A stretch of DNA of 63,757 nt, taken from positions 1-63,757 of the forward strand of contig JANTGG010000004.1 in NCBI GenBank assembly GCA_024763035.1, in the 5' to 3' direction. Source of the DNA: Desulfocapsa sp. GTDB lineage: Bacteria; Desulfobacterota; Desulfobulbia; Desulfobulbales; Desulfocapsaceae. Of this stretch, positions 1-8,641 are shown piece after piece (position 1 is the stretch's first letter; each line of letters opens with the position of its first letter). Position numbers and translations under genes: made by a program. Below the pieces are notes generated by a model. That model was not told the DNA's origin. It saw only the letters and a program-made list of their open reading frames with translations, and did not search any database.

Positions 1-97
1 CTACATTAAATTCAGAGTAACTGTGCTTTGATGGAAATCATTACATTCAATGCAGTATACCACTGCTGTGAACTATTGGCGAGAAAAGAGGATATGG

Positions 98-898
98 ATG
101 GTACGGACGAAAGTTTTGACTCCCCTGGAAATATATAAGGTGCTCGATAAAACAAATTGTAAACGCTGTATGCTCCCTAGTTGTCTGGCGTTTGCTGCTG
201 CAGTTATTGGTGGTCAGAAAAGTCTGGATGATTGTCCCACTCTCGCTGAGGACCTCAAAGAACAGCTTGCCGGGAATCTGTGTAAACGCTCCACCGCGGA
301 TCCTGAACAGTCAGAGTTTATGGCAAAATTGTTCAAAAAAATAACCCGGGTTGATTTTCATGAAAAAGCCGGCGAAATTGGAGCAGAGTACATTAACGGA
401 CAGCTGCACGTTGTCTCGTTGGGGAAAACATTTCAGGTTGATTCGGACGGCGGGATGCGTTCTGAGTGCCATATTATCCCCTGGGTTCAGGCACCGTTGC
501 TTTCCTATATCTGTTATCCCACACATCGGCAGGTCACCGGTCGCTGGAGTTCATTTCGGGAGTTAAACGGCGGCATTGAGTGGCAGGGGCTATTCAGCAG
601 CCGCTGTGAAACCCCACTGAAACGACTGGCTGACGCCAAGCCTGATCTGCTGGCTGATATTGTGGATCTTTTTATGGGGGAAGAAGTTGAAGGCTTTGAC
701 GCGGATATCGCCCTGGTTCTCTATCCGTTTCCCCACTTGCCAATTCTTATTTGTTATCAGGCAGCAGATGGCGATCTGGACTCAGAACTGACGATCTTTT
801 TTGATGAATGCTGCGGAACAAACCTGCATATCAAGTCAATTTATACCCTTGTGGCAGGTCTGATAAAAATGTTTGAAAATATAGCAAGAAATCACTGA
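98..898 (+). CDS. Fe-S cluster domain / DUF3786 protein
   Basis: A 266-residue protein with an N-terminal four-cysteine iron-sulfur motif (C21, C24, C29, C46, spacing CxxCxxxxC...C, as in the Fe-S domain of corrinoid and CO-dehydrogenase-type proteins), followed by a region resembling DUF3786, a family of strict anaerobes. The function is not known; a redox or corrinoid-linked role is only a guess. I chose the ATG at 98 because AGAGG lies 6 bases upstream and the Fe-S motif begins soon after; an in-frame ATG at 50 would add 16 residues without a ribosome site. It is convergent with the STAS-PilZ gene, whose stop is only 16 bases away. Confidence 0.8.
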   Translation: MVRTKVLTPLEIYKVLDKTNCKRCMLPSCLAFAAAVIGGQKSLDDCPTLAEDLKEQLAGNLCKRSTADPEQSEFMAKLFKKITRVDFHEKAGEIGAEYINGQLHVVSLGKTFQVDSDGGMRSECHIIPWVQAPLLSYICYPTHRQVTGRWSSFRELNGGIEWQGLFSSRCETPLKRLADAKPDLLADIVDLFMGEEVEGFDADIALVLYPFPHLPILICYQAADGDLDSELTIFFDECCGTNLHIKSIYTLVAGLIKMFENIARNH

Positions 899-913
899 GA
901 GTCATCCAGCGGG

Positions 914-1870
914 TTATTCTACAAGAGGGTGATTAGCCCGGGTGTAGCGATATTTGTTCGCCAGTTTCATCTCTACGGCTCCGGTCAGCTGGTTGATAAA
1001 CTGGATGGATGTACTGGAGATATTGATAAATTCAAGACCGTAATCGTTCTCCCGGCATGATCTGGAGACGGCAAATTCCTTGAATCTGAAATTTTTCCCC
1101 AGTCGTCCCTCTACAATCAATTTGTCACCGACGGAAAGATGCCTTGATGACGACGCAATTCGCAGACCGCCCGGGCTGATATCCAGAATCACCGCACGGT
1201 GACGCCTTCCTGTATCGGTGTTTTTACAGTAGAGAATAATTTCATCATCCATGATCTGTTTGTTAACGATGCGTTTGTACTTGCGACGATCTTCCTGTTC
1301 GATGGCTTCGGCAAATTCTGTTTCTTCCTCCTCGGGGGCGGCGGTGTCCTGTTCCAGTGCTTCCTCTGTGGTATATTCAAGGTAATCAACGGGTTCCGCT
1401 CCTGCCATATCATCGACTTCGAGTAAAACTCCGTAGGCTTCTTCCACAGCAGGTCCTGCAGCCGGGCTTTCTTTTGGAATAAAAGCCGGTCGTGGAAGTG
1501 CCTGCTGGATTGTACTGGGCTTGTTTTTTTGTGCCCAGAACTGATTGGAGAGAGTCTCATTCCGGCTTGCAGATGGAGTAAATTCACGATGGAGATTTGT
1601 AAGCTTCAGCAGCCCGAGAATTCGTTCGTCGATACCGCAGACAATAAGCTGACGGTAGCCGTTAATGGTTTTCAGGGAACGGATAATAGAGCTGAGACCG
1701 TTGGCATCTACAACTCTTACGTTGGACAGGTCGAGGAGGATGTCCATATTGCTTCTTGAAATAAACCCATCCATTGCGGAGAGAAAATCATTTGCAAGTG
1801 TGGCATCAAGCTGAGGACCGTTGCAGGTAACGATAAAAATAGATTGAACAATTTCCGTTTTAATCTTCAT
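914..1870 (-). CDS. STAS domain-PilZ domain protein
   Basis: 318 residues. Residues 1-105 form a STAS (anti-anti-sigma factor) domain. An acidic, proline-containing linker runs to about residue 192, and a PilZ domain follows. The PilZ c-di-GMP motif is complete: R196-x3-R200 and D230-x-S232-x2-G235. In the STAS domain the usual DSSG phosphorylation loop reads D55-A56-N57-G58, so the serine that partner kinases phosphorylate in SpoIIAA-like proteins is missing. The protein may couple c-di-GMP binding to a partner-binding STAS surface without a phospho-switch (inference). It appears to be a single-gene transcript. Confidence 0.88.
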   Translation of the reverse strand: MKIKTEIVQSIFIVTCNGPQLDATLANDFLSAMDGFISRSNMDILLDLSNVRVVDANGLSSIIRSLKTINGYRQLIVCGIDERILGLLKLTNLHREFTPSASRNETLSNQFWAQKNKPSTIQQALPRPAFIPKESPAAGPAVEEAYGVLLEVDDMAGAEPVDYLEYTTEEALEQDTAAPEEEETEFAEAIEQEDRRKYKRIVNKQIMDDEIILYCKNTDTGRRHRAVILDISPGGLRIASSSRHLSVGDKLIVEGRLGKNFRFKEFAVSRSCRENDYGLEFINISSTSIQFINQLTGAVEMKLANKYRYTRANHPLVE

Positions 1871-2016
1871 CGTATTCAGTTCCGGTTGAGGAAATTTGGG
1901 AATACATAGCCGGTTAGGTGTTGGGGCAGAATTGTACCACGGGAATGATAAAATTCAAGAAGTATAAGGAGAAAACAACCGGTATTAAAGGGGCAGCATA
2001 GGGGAATACATGGTTC

Positions 2017-3180
2017 TTAAAGACAATTTATTAAAACTGACTCTATTATTTGTTGATTATATTCCCGCATCCGCCAGACTTTGGCAAGGGCGACTGCGTT
2101 ATCTGCAATTTTAGGGATTTCCTCTGCACTGATTTCAAGGTCTGTAAGGGTGGTGGGACTTTTTACCCTGCAAAACCAGCTTTCCAGTGCTTCGATTCCG
2201 TTTGCTGCTTTTTGCTGCATCGAGCCATTACGGATGTCAAAAACACGTTCTGCAAACTGAGCAAATCGTTGAGGCTGGCTGGCTGCCCGGAACTTCATCC
2301 ATCCGGGGATAATAGCAGACAGCCCTGCACCATGGGCAATGTTATAAAAGGCGGACAGGCTGTGTTCGATCATGTGCATGGGGAATCCTACTTTACCAAG
2401 CCCTGCAGCAGTCAGACCGTTCAGGGCAAGGGTGGCTGTCCACATAAGATCTGCCCGTGCCTGATAATCGTCTGCCCGTTTTAATACCCGATCACAGCTT
2501 TCCATGGCATTAATAACAAGACCTTCCATAAGTCTGTCCTGCACAGGAGTACAGCTGTCTTCTCTGGTGAAATAAAATTCCAGAACGTGGGAAATAGCGT
2601 CCACAGCACCGTATGCCGTGTAATCTGCAGGGACGCTGCAGGTGCAGGAAGGATCAAGTATAGATGTTTTTGGAAAGAGATGTTTATTGCCAAAGCCAAA
2701 TTTTTGGGTGGTGCTGTCGTTGGTGATAACCATGCCCGAGTTCATTTCAGAGCCGGAGGCGGCAAGGGTAAGGACTGTGGTCAGGGGCAGAGTGGCTTTG
2801 ATACTTTTTTTCCCGGTAAAAAACTTCCAGACATCATGGTCCACCAGGCTTCCGGCACAAATTGCCTTTGCTTCGTCGAGAACAGAACCACCACCCACAG
2901 CACACACCACATTGCATTTGTCTTTTTTTGCTATCGCAATCCCAGAGTGAGTATGGGAAAGCAGGGGGTTGGACTGCACCCCGCCATGTTCGCTGATAAT
3001 TGCTCCAGCTTCTGTCAGTGAATCCTTAACCTTGTCAAGAAGTCCGCTCTTTTTTACAGATCCGCAACCGTAAACGAGGAGAACCTTTTTCCCGTACTGA
3101 ACGGTTTCTTCTCCAATCTCGGCAATTTTTCCTTTACCAAAAAGGATCTTGGTGGGATTGTGAAAAACGAAATTCTGCAT
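2017..3180 (-). CDS. Iron-containing alcohol dehydrogenase (butanol dehydrogenase type)
   Basis: 387 residues, normal for the group III Fe-ADH / YqhD-BDH family, which reduces aldehydes to alcohols with NAD(P)H in the cytoplasm. Visible motifs are the GGGSVLD nucleotide-binding loop and the metal ligands in GAVDAISHVLE (Asp, His), HMIEHS and NIAHGAG (His). The start is the ATG at 3180, with AGGA a few bases upstream, just 7 bases after the ksgA stop; a longer reading would overlap ksgA by 74 bases. The gene is probably the last of a tsaD-DUF2062-DUF2062-ksgA-adh transcript. Confidence 0.9.
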   Translation of the reverse strand: MQNFVFHNPTKILFGKGKIAEIGEETVQYGKKVLLVYGCGSVKKSGLLDKVKDSLTEAGAIISEHGGVQSNPLLSHTHSGIAIAKKDKCNVVCAVGGGSVLDEAKAICAGSLVDHDVWKFFTGKKSIKATLPLTTVLTLAASGSEMNSGMVITNDSTTQKFGFGNKHLFPKTSILDPSCTCSVPADYTAYGAVDAISHVLEFYFTREDSCTPVQDRLMEGLVINAMESCDRVLKRADDYQARADLMWTATLALNGLTAAGLGKVGFPMHMIEHSLSAFYNIAHGAGLSAIIPGWMKFRAASQPQRFAQFAERVFDIRNGSMQQKAANGIEALESWFCRVKSPTTLTDLEISAEEIPKIADNAVALAKVWRMREYNQQIIESVLINCL

Positions 3181-3187
3181 GCTGTTC

Positions 3188-4084
3188 CTATGATCCTGTG
3201 AGTATTTTTGAGAAACTGTTGGTAAGAACGATAAACTGGTCGAGGTCGAGCACTTCAGCACGGGTCGCGGGCGTGATATCTGCGTCTGTCAACGCCTTGC
3301 GGCAGAGTTCTTTTTCCTGTTTTTTGTCACCGTCTGTCCGGGATCTGAAAAAAACAGCGCTTGAGAGGGTGTTGAGAATGGTTTTTCTTCGCTGGCTGAA
3401 TGCCGCCCGCACAATTCTTGTAAAAAGAGGATGGTCATAATCCTTACGAAATCTGTTATCCGTGCCGCCCTGGTCAAATTCGATTCGAACCACAACAGAA
3501 TCGACCTTGGGGCGGGGGTGAAATTCTGCGGGTTTTAAAACCATCAGCTTTTCCACAACTGCACAACTCTGCAGTAAAACGGTTGGTATTCCATATTGCT
3601 TAGTATTGGGTGCAGCAAGCAGGCGGTCGGCAACTTCTTTTTGCAGCATAATTGTTGCCCAGTCCATCTTTTCCTGATTTTCTATAAGCTTGAAGAGAAA
3701 GGGGTTGGAGATGGAGTAGGGGAGGTTTGCCATGATTTTCAGCGGTGTATCGCTTAATCGCAGCAGCTCGTTAAAGTCGGCTTTTAAGATGTCCTGGTGG
3801 AGGAGAGTTACATTGTCAGGCAGGTCTTTTTTTTCTTCATGCAGTCGGATGAGACCGCTGTCGATTTCAAGACCGATGACTTGTTTGACCTGTTCTGCTA
3901 TGGGTTGGGTAAGGGCACCAAGGCCGACACCGACTTCTATGATGGTATCATCGCTGCTCGTTCTTCCACAACGTGCCACAGCTTCGGCGGTGGCTTTGTG
4001 AACCAGAAAATTCTGACCGAACCGCTTTTTGGGGGCAAGTTTTTCGTCTTTTAGAGACTGTCGTGTTGCTCCGTAACGGTTCAT
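3188..4084 (-). CDS. ksgA: 16S rRNA (A1518/A1519-N6) dimethyltransferase
   Basis: 298 residues. RsmA/KsgA dimethylates two adjacent adenines near the 3' end of 16S rRNA with SAM during late 30S assembly. Diagnostic segments are KKRFGQNFL at the N-terminus, the SAM loop EVGVGLGALT, the acidic ribose-binding motif LEID, and the catalytic NLPYSIS motif. The C-terminal domain is complete. Its start overlaps the upstream DUF2062 stop by four bases (ATGA), which implies translational coupling. Confidence 0.96.
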   Translation of the reverse strand: MNRYGATRQSLKDEKLAPKKRFGQNFLVHKATAEAVARCGRTSSDDTIIEVGVGLGALTQPIAEQVKQVIGLEIDSGLIRLHEEKKDLPDNVTLLHQDILKADFNELLRLSDTPLKIMANLPYSISNPFLFKLIENQEKMDWATIMLQKEVADRLLAAPNTKQYGIPTVLLQSCAVVEKLMVLKPAEFHPRPKVDSVVVRIEFDQGGTDNRFRKDYDHPLFTRIVRAAFSQRRKTILNTLSSAVFFRSRTDGDKKQEKELCRKALTDADITPATRAEVLDLDQFIVLTNSFSKILTGS

Positions 4085-4599
4085 TTTTTTTTCCTTGCCT
4101 CTTTTAGAATGTGTCTCTGTCGTCTTTTTTCGCGGAATTTAAGGGTGACTCGTAAAGAAAAATAGTACCAGAAGATGGCAGTGGGAATTGCCAGGATGGC
4201 ACCTCCCGTAAGCATAACGACAATAATTTCAGTACCCTGGTGGGAGAGCAAGGCGACTGACTCCTTAAAGCTGTTGCCGGAAAGAAGGATGCTGAGGATG
4301 GAGTAGATACTGTCCCAGTTTACCGTGTAGGGAGTGATCAGGTTACCGATAAGCATACTGAGGTAATAGATGGGAATATAGGTCAGCGGATTGCTGATAA
4401 CGAGGCTTGCAAAAAGACCTGCCATCATGGATGTTCTGGTGAGAAAACAGATGGCTATAATACACACGGTATGAAACGGCATCACGGGCATGGTACCGAT
4501 AAGTGCACCGATAAAACAGCCCCAGGCTATGGAGAGCGGATCACCCTTTATGCGCAGGAAGCGGAGATAGTAATATTTTTTTAGTCTGCTGAGGTTCAT
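4081..4599 (-). CDS. DUF2062 membrane protein (copy 1)
   Basis: 172 residues with two or three membrane segments and the DUF2062 signature: an RIKGDP segment, then GxxIGxxPxxPFHT, and later SNPLTYIPIYY. The function of the family is unknown. The C-terminus is very basic (REKRRQRH...KKK). It is coupled to ksgA by a 4-base overlap. A paralogue follows upstream at 4711-5211, with the same order of motifs but divergent sequence. Confidence 0.85.
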   Translation of the reverse strand: MNLSRLKKYYYLRFLRIKGDPLSIAWGCFIGALIGTMPVMPFHTVCIIAICFLTRTSMMAGLFASLVISNPLTYIPIYYLSMLIGNLITPYTVNWDSIYSILSILLSGNSFKESVALLSHQGTEIIVVMLTGGAILAIPTAIFWYYFSLRVTLKFREKRRQRHILKEARKKK

Positions 4600-4710
4600 T
4601 CAGTCATTATCAAAAGTCAAAAATAAAGAAAAAGATTGCTCTCTGATTACCTGTATATCAAACTTTTGTACTTAGCCATCATTATTTATGAAGTTATTTT
4701 TACGAATCCC

Positions 4711-5211
4711 TTAATTAAGAATATGTCGTTTTCGTCGTTGTTCCTGTAAATTGCTAAAGAATCGAAGGGAAACGATGTAACTTCCGATTGATAGTGGGGT
4801 GGAAATGACAAGCCCGCCGATTATCAGAACGATCGTTGCCTCGTACCCGAGATGTCCAAGGATCTCGATTCGTTCAGTGATACCGGACCCGGTAAGAAGG
4901 ACAGTTAGCAGCTCTTTTATACGTTCCCAGTTAATGGAGTAAGGTGTAATAGCATTTCCAATCAGAAGAGGCAGGTAATACTGTGGGAAGTATGTGAGAG
5001 GATTACAGACCACCACAGAGGCAAGCATTCCGGCTATGGTGGATTTTCTGGTAAGAAATGTTACCAGGAGGACACTGATGGTATGAAAGGGGATAATGGG
5101 CATTGTCCCGAAAAATACACCGATGGCTGTTCCTCCGGCAAGGGACTGAGGGTCTCCTTTCAGGCGTGTAAATTTAAGACAGTAGTAGCGGGCGGTACGT
5201 TTGGGATTCAT
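4711..5211 (-). CDS. DUF2062 membrane protein (copy 2)
   Basis: 166 residues, paralogous to the neighbouring protein at 4081-4599: RLKGDP, GVFFGTMPIIPFHT and CNPLTYFPQYY match the DUF2062 signature, and the tail is again basic (EQRRKRHILN). I chose the ATG at 5211, which aligns MNPKRTARYY with MNLSRLKKYY of copy 1 and lies 7 bases after the tsaD stop; a start at 5247 would overlap tsaD. No good ribosome site precedes either start. 111 bases without a gene separate the two copies. Confidence 0.82.
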   Translation of the reverse strand: MNPKRTARYYCLKFTRLKGDPQSLAGGTAIGVFFGTMPIIPFHTISVLLVTFLTRKSTIAGMLASVVVCNPLTYFPQYYLPLLIGNAITPYSINWERIKELLTVLLTGSGITERIEILGHLGYEATIVLIIGGLVISTPLSIGSYIVSLRFFSNLQEQRRKRHILN

Positions 5212-5218
5212 GTTATCT

Positions 5219-6223
5219 TTACGCCAGGACTGACCGGCAATATACATCCCGGTTCAGGGAACAGTCGGGTCTCTTTTTAAATGCCTGGATTCCTGCAACT
5301 GCGATCATGGCACCATTGTCGGTGCAGTACACGGGATCTGGAATGAAAAGATGTAACTTTTCCCGGCGGCAGTGTTCATCCATCATCTCGCGTAGTCTGG
5401 GATTGGCAGAGACGCCTCCGCCCATGACAACACTACGCACTCTTTGGGATTTTGCTGCGGAAATGGTTTTTTGCACCAGGACATCACAGGCAGCCTCCTG
5501 GAAGGATGCACAGATATCCGGCAGATGCAGTTCGTTGTTCTTTTGCTTTTCACGATTGCAGTGGTTGAGAACCGATGTCTTCAGACCGGAGAAACTGAAA
5601 TCCAGGGAATCTTTTTCAAGCCATGACCTGGGAAAGGAAATGGCTGCAGAATCTCCGTTTGTGGCGGTTCTGGAGACAATCGGTCCGCCTGGATAAGGAA
5701 AGCCGAGGAGTTTCGCCACTTTGTCAAATGCCTCCCCTGCTGCATCGTCACGGGTTCTGCCAAGAAGGGTGAAGCTTGTAAAGTTTTCGGCAAGGTAGAT
5801 GGAACTGGTTCCTCCTGAAACGACGAGGGCGACAAAGGGGAATTGCGGATGTTCTTCCGCCAGAAAAACGGAAAGGATATGCCCTGCCATATGATCAACC
5901 CCCACACAGGGGATTTTTGTAACATAGGAGAGAGCCTTTGCGTAAGAAAATCCGACAAGCAGTGAGCCGATAAGTCCGGGCCCCTGAGTGGCGGCGATAA
6001 GGTCTATATCACCAAGAGTTACGCCGGCTTCTGCAAGGGCACTGTTGACCACTGGCACGATGGATTCAAGATGGGACCTGGAGGCGAGCTCGGGCACGAC
6101 TCCGCCAAATCTGGTATGGATGTTGTCTTGACTGGTGAGAACACTTGCCAGCAGGGTAAAATCATCTTTTACAACCGCTGCAGCGGTATCATCGCAGGAG
6201 CTTTCAATTCCCAGGGTTAACAT
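5219..6223 (-). CDS. tsaD: tRNA N6-threonylcarbamoyladenosine synthase subunit TsaD
   Basis: 334 residues, standard length. TsaD (Kae1/Gcp) transfers the threonylcarbamoyl group to A37 of ANN-decoding tRNAs together with TsaB and TsaE. Visible are the N-terminal GIESSCDDT, the metal-binding HMAGH, VVSGGTSS, and the ATPase-fold motifs GRTRDDAAGEAFDK and GGGVSANPRLRE. It is the first gene of the minus-strand cluster running to the alcohol dehydrogenase. Confidence 0.97.
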   Translation of the reverse strand: MLTLGIESSCDDTAAAVVKDDFTLLASVLTSQDNIHTRFGGVVPELASRSHLESIVPVVNSALAEAGVTLGDIDLIAATQGPGLIGSLLVGFSYAKALSYVTKIPCVGVDHMAGHILSVFLAEEHPQFPFVALVVSGGTSSIYLAENFTSFTLLGRTRDDAAGEAFDKVAKLLGFPYPGGPIVSRTATNGDSAAISFPRSWLEKDSLDFSFSGLKTSVLNHCNREKQKNNELHLPDICASFQEAACDVLVQKTISAAKSQRVRSVVMGGGVSANPRLREMMDEHCRREKLHLFIPDPVYCTDNGAMIAVAGIQAFKKRPDCSLNRDVYCRSVLA

Positions 6224-6701
6224 AAGTATTTGTTCGAGCTGGTTCGGGTGTCAGTTGCTTATAAATTCTTTCCGTGTTTTTTTGTAGAAAGAATGCGGTG
6301 AAGGTTTTTATTCCCAGGCGACCACTAAAAAGAATGCCGAATTTACCTGTCGTTTACCGGTGTAAGTGGTTTCTCTGCGGCTCTCTTGCTGCAGTTTGCA
6401 AGTGGGTGGAAAACTGCTGGCAGAAAAGGGGCAATCAGGGTAAGAGAAGGTCACTATAAAAACCGGATATCTGAATGTCAATGAGAACCGATGCATGCAT
6501 ACCGTCAAATCTCAGGTAAATGCAAAATGAAAGTGCAGGATCTTTCCCCTGTGAGTGATTTTCCGGGTTGAACAATCCCCGGATAACTCGCAGGGGCAGG
6601 CTCCCGGCTCAGGAATGGCTTAACTGTGTTTTTGGTAATCATGTAACGACAAGAGAATCAGGACGACACCTTAGGTATGATCTTTTAAGACACCAACCAT
6701 T
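6224..6701. other. Intergenic region between tsaD and moaA
   Basis: About 480 bases between divergent genes. It should hold the promoters for the tsaD cluster and for moaA, but I could not pick convincing -35/-10 pairs. Short open frames here (about 60 codons on each strand) show no ribosome sites or family resemblance and are not called. The one clear element is a REP-like palindrome at 6532-6612. Confidence 0.6.
6532..6612. repeat. REP-like palindromic element, copy A
   Basis: An imperfect palindrome of about 80 bases. The outer arm CCCCTGTGAGT (6545-6555) pairs with ACTCGCAGGGG (6587-6597), and the inner arm CCGGG pairs with CCCGG. It shares the core CCCCTGyGAGyGATTTTCC with copies at 20312-20389 and 28481-28558. 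The 20 bases before it (TCAGGTAAATGCAAAATG) also match those before copy C. It is likely a non-coding dispersed repeat of the REP type. Confidence 0.7.
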
Positions 6702-7748
6702 ATGAATAAATGTATGCCTGCTATTGAAACCAAGAGTGATCTTACCGACAGCTTTTCAAGAACCATATCCTACCTGCGTCTGTCCCTCACCGATCGCTGT
6801 AATCTTCGTTGTGTTTACTGCATGCCGGAGGATCGCGAAGAAGGATTGCAGCTTCTTGCCCATGACGATCTGCTCAGTTATGAGGAGCTGCTCCGGATTG
6901 TAAATGTCGCTGTAAAAATGGGGATGAATAAACTGCGTCTCACCGGCGGAGAACCTCTGGTCAGGAAAGGAGTAATGGCTTTTATCCGTTCCCTTTCTGA
7001 AATCAAAGGGCTCGAGGAAATCAGGCTGACTACAAACGGTGTGCTGCTTGAGGAAAAAGCCGCTGGATTATACGCATCAGGGATACGTAAACTCAACATT
7101 TCACTGGATACCATGCGTCCGGAACGGTTCAGAAAAATTACCGGTATGGATATGTTTCAAAAGGTGTGGCAGGGAATAGAAGCTGCGGAAAAGCTCGGGT
7201 TTGCCATAAAACTCAACGTTGTCGCCATGAACGGGTTCAACGATGATGAGTTCATAGATTTTGCCCGCCTTGCCCTGCACAGAAACTATCAGGTACGTTT
7301 TATCGAATTTATGCCGGTTGGGAAAAATTCCACTTGGGACAAACGATACTACATTGCTTCCGAAAAACTGCAGGAGATGTTCTCAGAAGTTGGAACACTG
7401 GACCCCCTGCCTGGACGACGGATGGATGGTCCGGCAAAGGTGTATCAGATAACAGGAAGTGATGGCAGCACTGGAAGTATCGGCTTTATCAGCCCGATCA
7501 GCCATCATTTTTGCGATACGTGCAATCGTCTCCGTCTCACATCTGCGGGCAGACTTCGTGCCTGTCTCCTCCATGACAGAGAGGCTGATCTGAAAACAAT
7601 GCTCCGTTCCGGGGCAACTGACGATGATGTCAGAAGCCTTATCAGGCAGACTATCCTCGACAAGCCAAAAGGCCACACGCTGGTTGAGGATCTGAAGTCC
7701 TCAGATAAACATCCCTGCGGGGGGCAGATGTCCCGTATAGGAGGCTGA
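6702..7748 (+). CDS. moaA: GTP 3',8-cyclase (molybdenum cofactor biosynthesis protein A)
   Basis: 348 residues. MoaA is a radical-SAM enzyme that converts GTP to 3',8-cyclo-GTP, the first step of molybdopterin synthesis. The SAM cluster motif is C33-x3-C37-x2-C40 within DRCNLRCVYC. The second cluster, which binds GTP, uses the FCDTCNRLRL...CLL cysteines near the C-terminus. The terminal double glycine (RIGG), needed for activity in the family, is present. No strong ribosome site is visible, and ATG codons at 6702 and 6714 are both possible. No other moa gene lies nearby. Confidence 0.95.
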   Translation: MNKCMPAIETKSDLTDSFSRTISYLRLSLTDRCNLRCVYCMPEDREEGLQLLAHDDLLSYEELLRIVNVAVKMGMNKLRLTGGEPLVRKGVMAFIRSLSEIKGLEEIRLTTNGVLLEEKAAGLYASGIRKLNISLDTMRPERFRKITGMDMFQKVWQGIEAAEKLGFAIKLNVVAMNGFNDDEFIDFARLALHRNYQVRFIEFMPVGKNSTWDKRYYIASEKLQEMFSEVGTLDPLPGRRMDGPAKVYQITGSDGSTGSIGFISPISHHFCDTCNRLRLTSAGRLRACLLHDREADLKTMLRSGATDDDVRSLIRQTILDKPKGHTLVEDLKSSDKHPCGGQMSRIGG

Positions 7749-7787
7749 ATTCTTTTTCTTATACTCGAAGGAAATAAAGGATTGTTC

Positions 7788-7816
7788 TTGACAAAAAACA
7801 GGTGTTGAATTAATTG
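7788..7816 (+). promoter_or_regulatory. Candidate promoter of the ferredoxin gene
   Basis: A perfect -35 TTGACA (7788-7793), a 17-base spacer, and a poor -10 TAATTG (7811-7816). It would give a leader of about 100 bases before the ferredoxin. The -35 is convincing; the -10 is not. Confidence 0.35.
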
Positions 7817-7921
7817 ATCTATACACGAAACATATGTCCCAATAAGGCGTTTTTAGCTTGCGGATATCTAAAACGGATACGCATTGTGTCTGTTTCTTAA
7901 TTCTTATTTTAGGAGGTTGTT

Positions 7922-8110
7922 ATGGGCTGGGAAGTAATTGTAGACAAAGACAAATGTGCTGGTGATGAAGAATGTGTAAATGCATGTCCTGCTCAGGTTT
8001 ACGAGTTTGTTGACGGTAAAGCTGAAGTAGTTGAAGAAGACGAGTGTCTCGGTTGTGAGACCTGCGTTGAGGTTTGTCCTGAAGGCGCAATCACCGTAAC
8101 TGAAGTCTAA
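7922..8110 (+). CDS. 7Fe ferredoxin with CxxDxxC cluster motif
   Basis: 62 residues, a small acidic electron carrier. The second half has the normal C42-x2-C45-x2-C48-x3-C52-P motif. The first half reads C12-x2-D15-x2-C18-x3-C22-P: the central cysteine is replaced by aspartate, exactly as in Desulfovibrio africanus ferredoxin III, where this site holds a [3Fe-4S] cluster that can take up a fourth metal. The expected ligands are C12, C18 and C52 for the 3Fe cluster (D15 on conversion) and C22, C42, C45 and C48 for the 4Fe cluster. A strong AGGAGGT ribosome site lies 5 bases upstream. The gene is followed at once by an intrinsic terminator, so it is monocistronic and probably highly expressed. 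Confidence 0.95.
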   Translation: MGWEVIVDKDKCAGDEECVNACPAQVYEFVDGKAEVVEEDECLGCETCVEVCPEGAITVTEV

Positions 8111-8133
8111 GTCATTTAGCACACAGTTCGTTT

Positions 8134-8173
8134 CGAGCCCATTCCTCGTCTGAGGAATGGGCTCGTTGTGTTT
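8134..8173 (+). terminator. Intrinsic terminator after the ferredoxin
   Basis: The perfect 13-bp stem GAGCCCATTCCTC (8135-8147) / GAGGAATGGGCTC (8152-8164) has a 4-base loop, is extended by one C-G pair, and is followed by a T-rich but interrupted stretch (TTGTGTTT). Confidence 0.85.
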
Positions 8174-8194
8174 ACAGGGGGTACAGATTCTGTT

Positions 8195-8626
8195 ATGTCA
8201 GGAACTCTTTCCAGAATAAAGCCGGCTGCGTCCACTTCGGTTCATCTCTTTGTTGCCGCATTGATGTGGATGGTGATCGGGATCTTTCTCATGACCAGAG
8301 GTGTCATCTGGTTAATTGGTGTCGATCGCCTGTGGATAGTGTTGCCTGCCATGGCTCTTGGCAGTATCAAGGCACTGTTTGTGCTTGATCGTTCTGCCCG
8401 AAAAATTATCTGTCGTATTAACGAAACACGTGACGGAAAATGTATTGGCGGTGTTTACTCCGTTAAAACCTGGCTCCTTGTTCTAGTGATGATGCTTGGC
8501 GGCTATCTGCTGAGAAATTCAAGTTTGCCAAAAGAATTACTCGGTCTTTTGTATGTAACCATCGGTTGGGCACTGCTTCTTTCCAGTCGTAATGCCTGGC
8601 AGATCTGGTACCGGAAAAAATGCTGA
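8195..8626 (+). CDS. Small integral membrane protein of unknown function
   Basis: 143 residues with four predicted membrane segments (around VHLFVAALMWMVIGIF, LWIVLPAMALGSIKALFVL, TWLLVLVMMLGGYLL and LLGLLYVTIGWALLL) and a basic loop between segments 2 and 3. I do not recognise the family. I prefer the ATG at 8195 with a GGGGG run about 13 bases upstream; a GTG at 8168 would begin inside the terminator tail of the ferredoxin. It lies 15 bases before alr and may be cotranscribed with it. Confidence 0.7.
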   Translation: MSGTLSRIKPAASTSVHLFVAALMWMVIGIFLMTRGVIWLIGVDRLWIVLPAMALGSIKALFVLDRSARKIICRINETRDGKCIGGVYSVKTWLLVLVMMLGGYLLRNSSLPKELLGLLYVTIGWALLLSSRNAWQIWYRKKC

Positions 8627-8641
8627 GTAAGAAAAAAACGT

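Noticed and set aside
6274..6508. Two overlapping 61- and 66-codon frames on opposite strands in the tsaD-moaA gap
   Set aside because: No ribosome sites, no conserved pattern, and they overlap each other.
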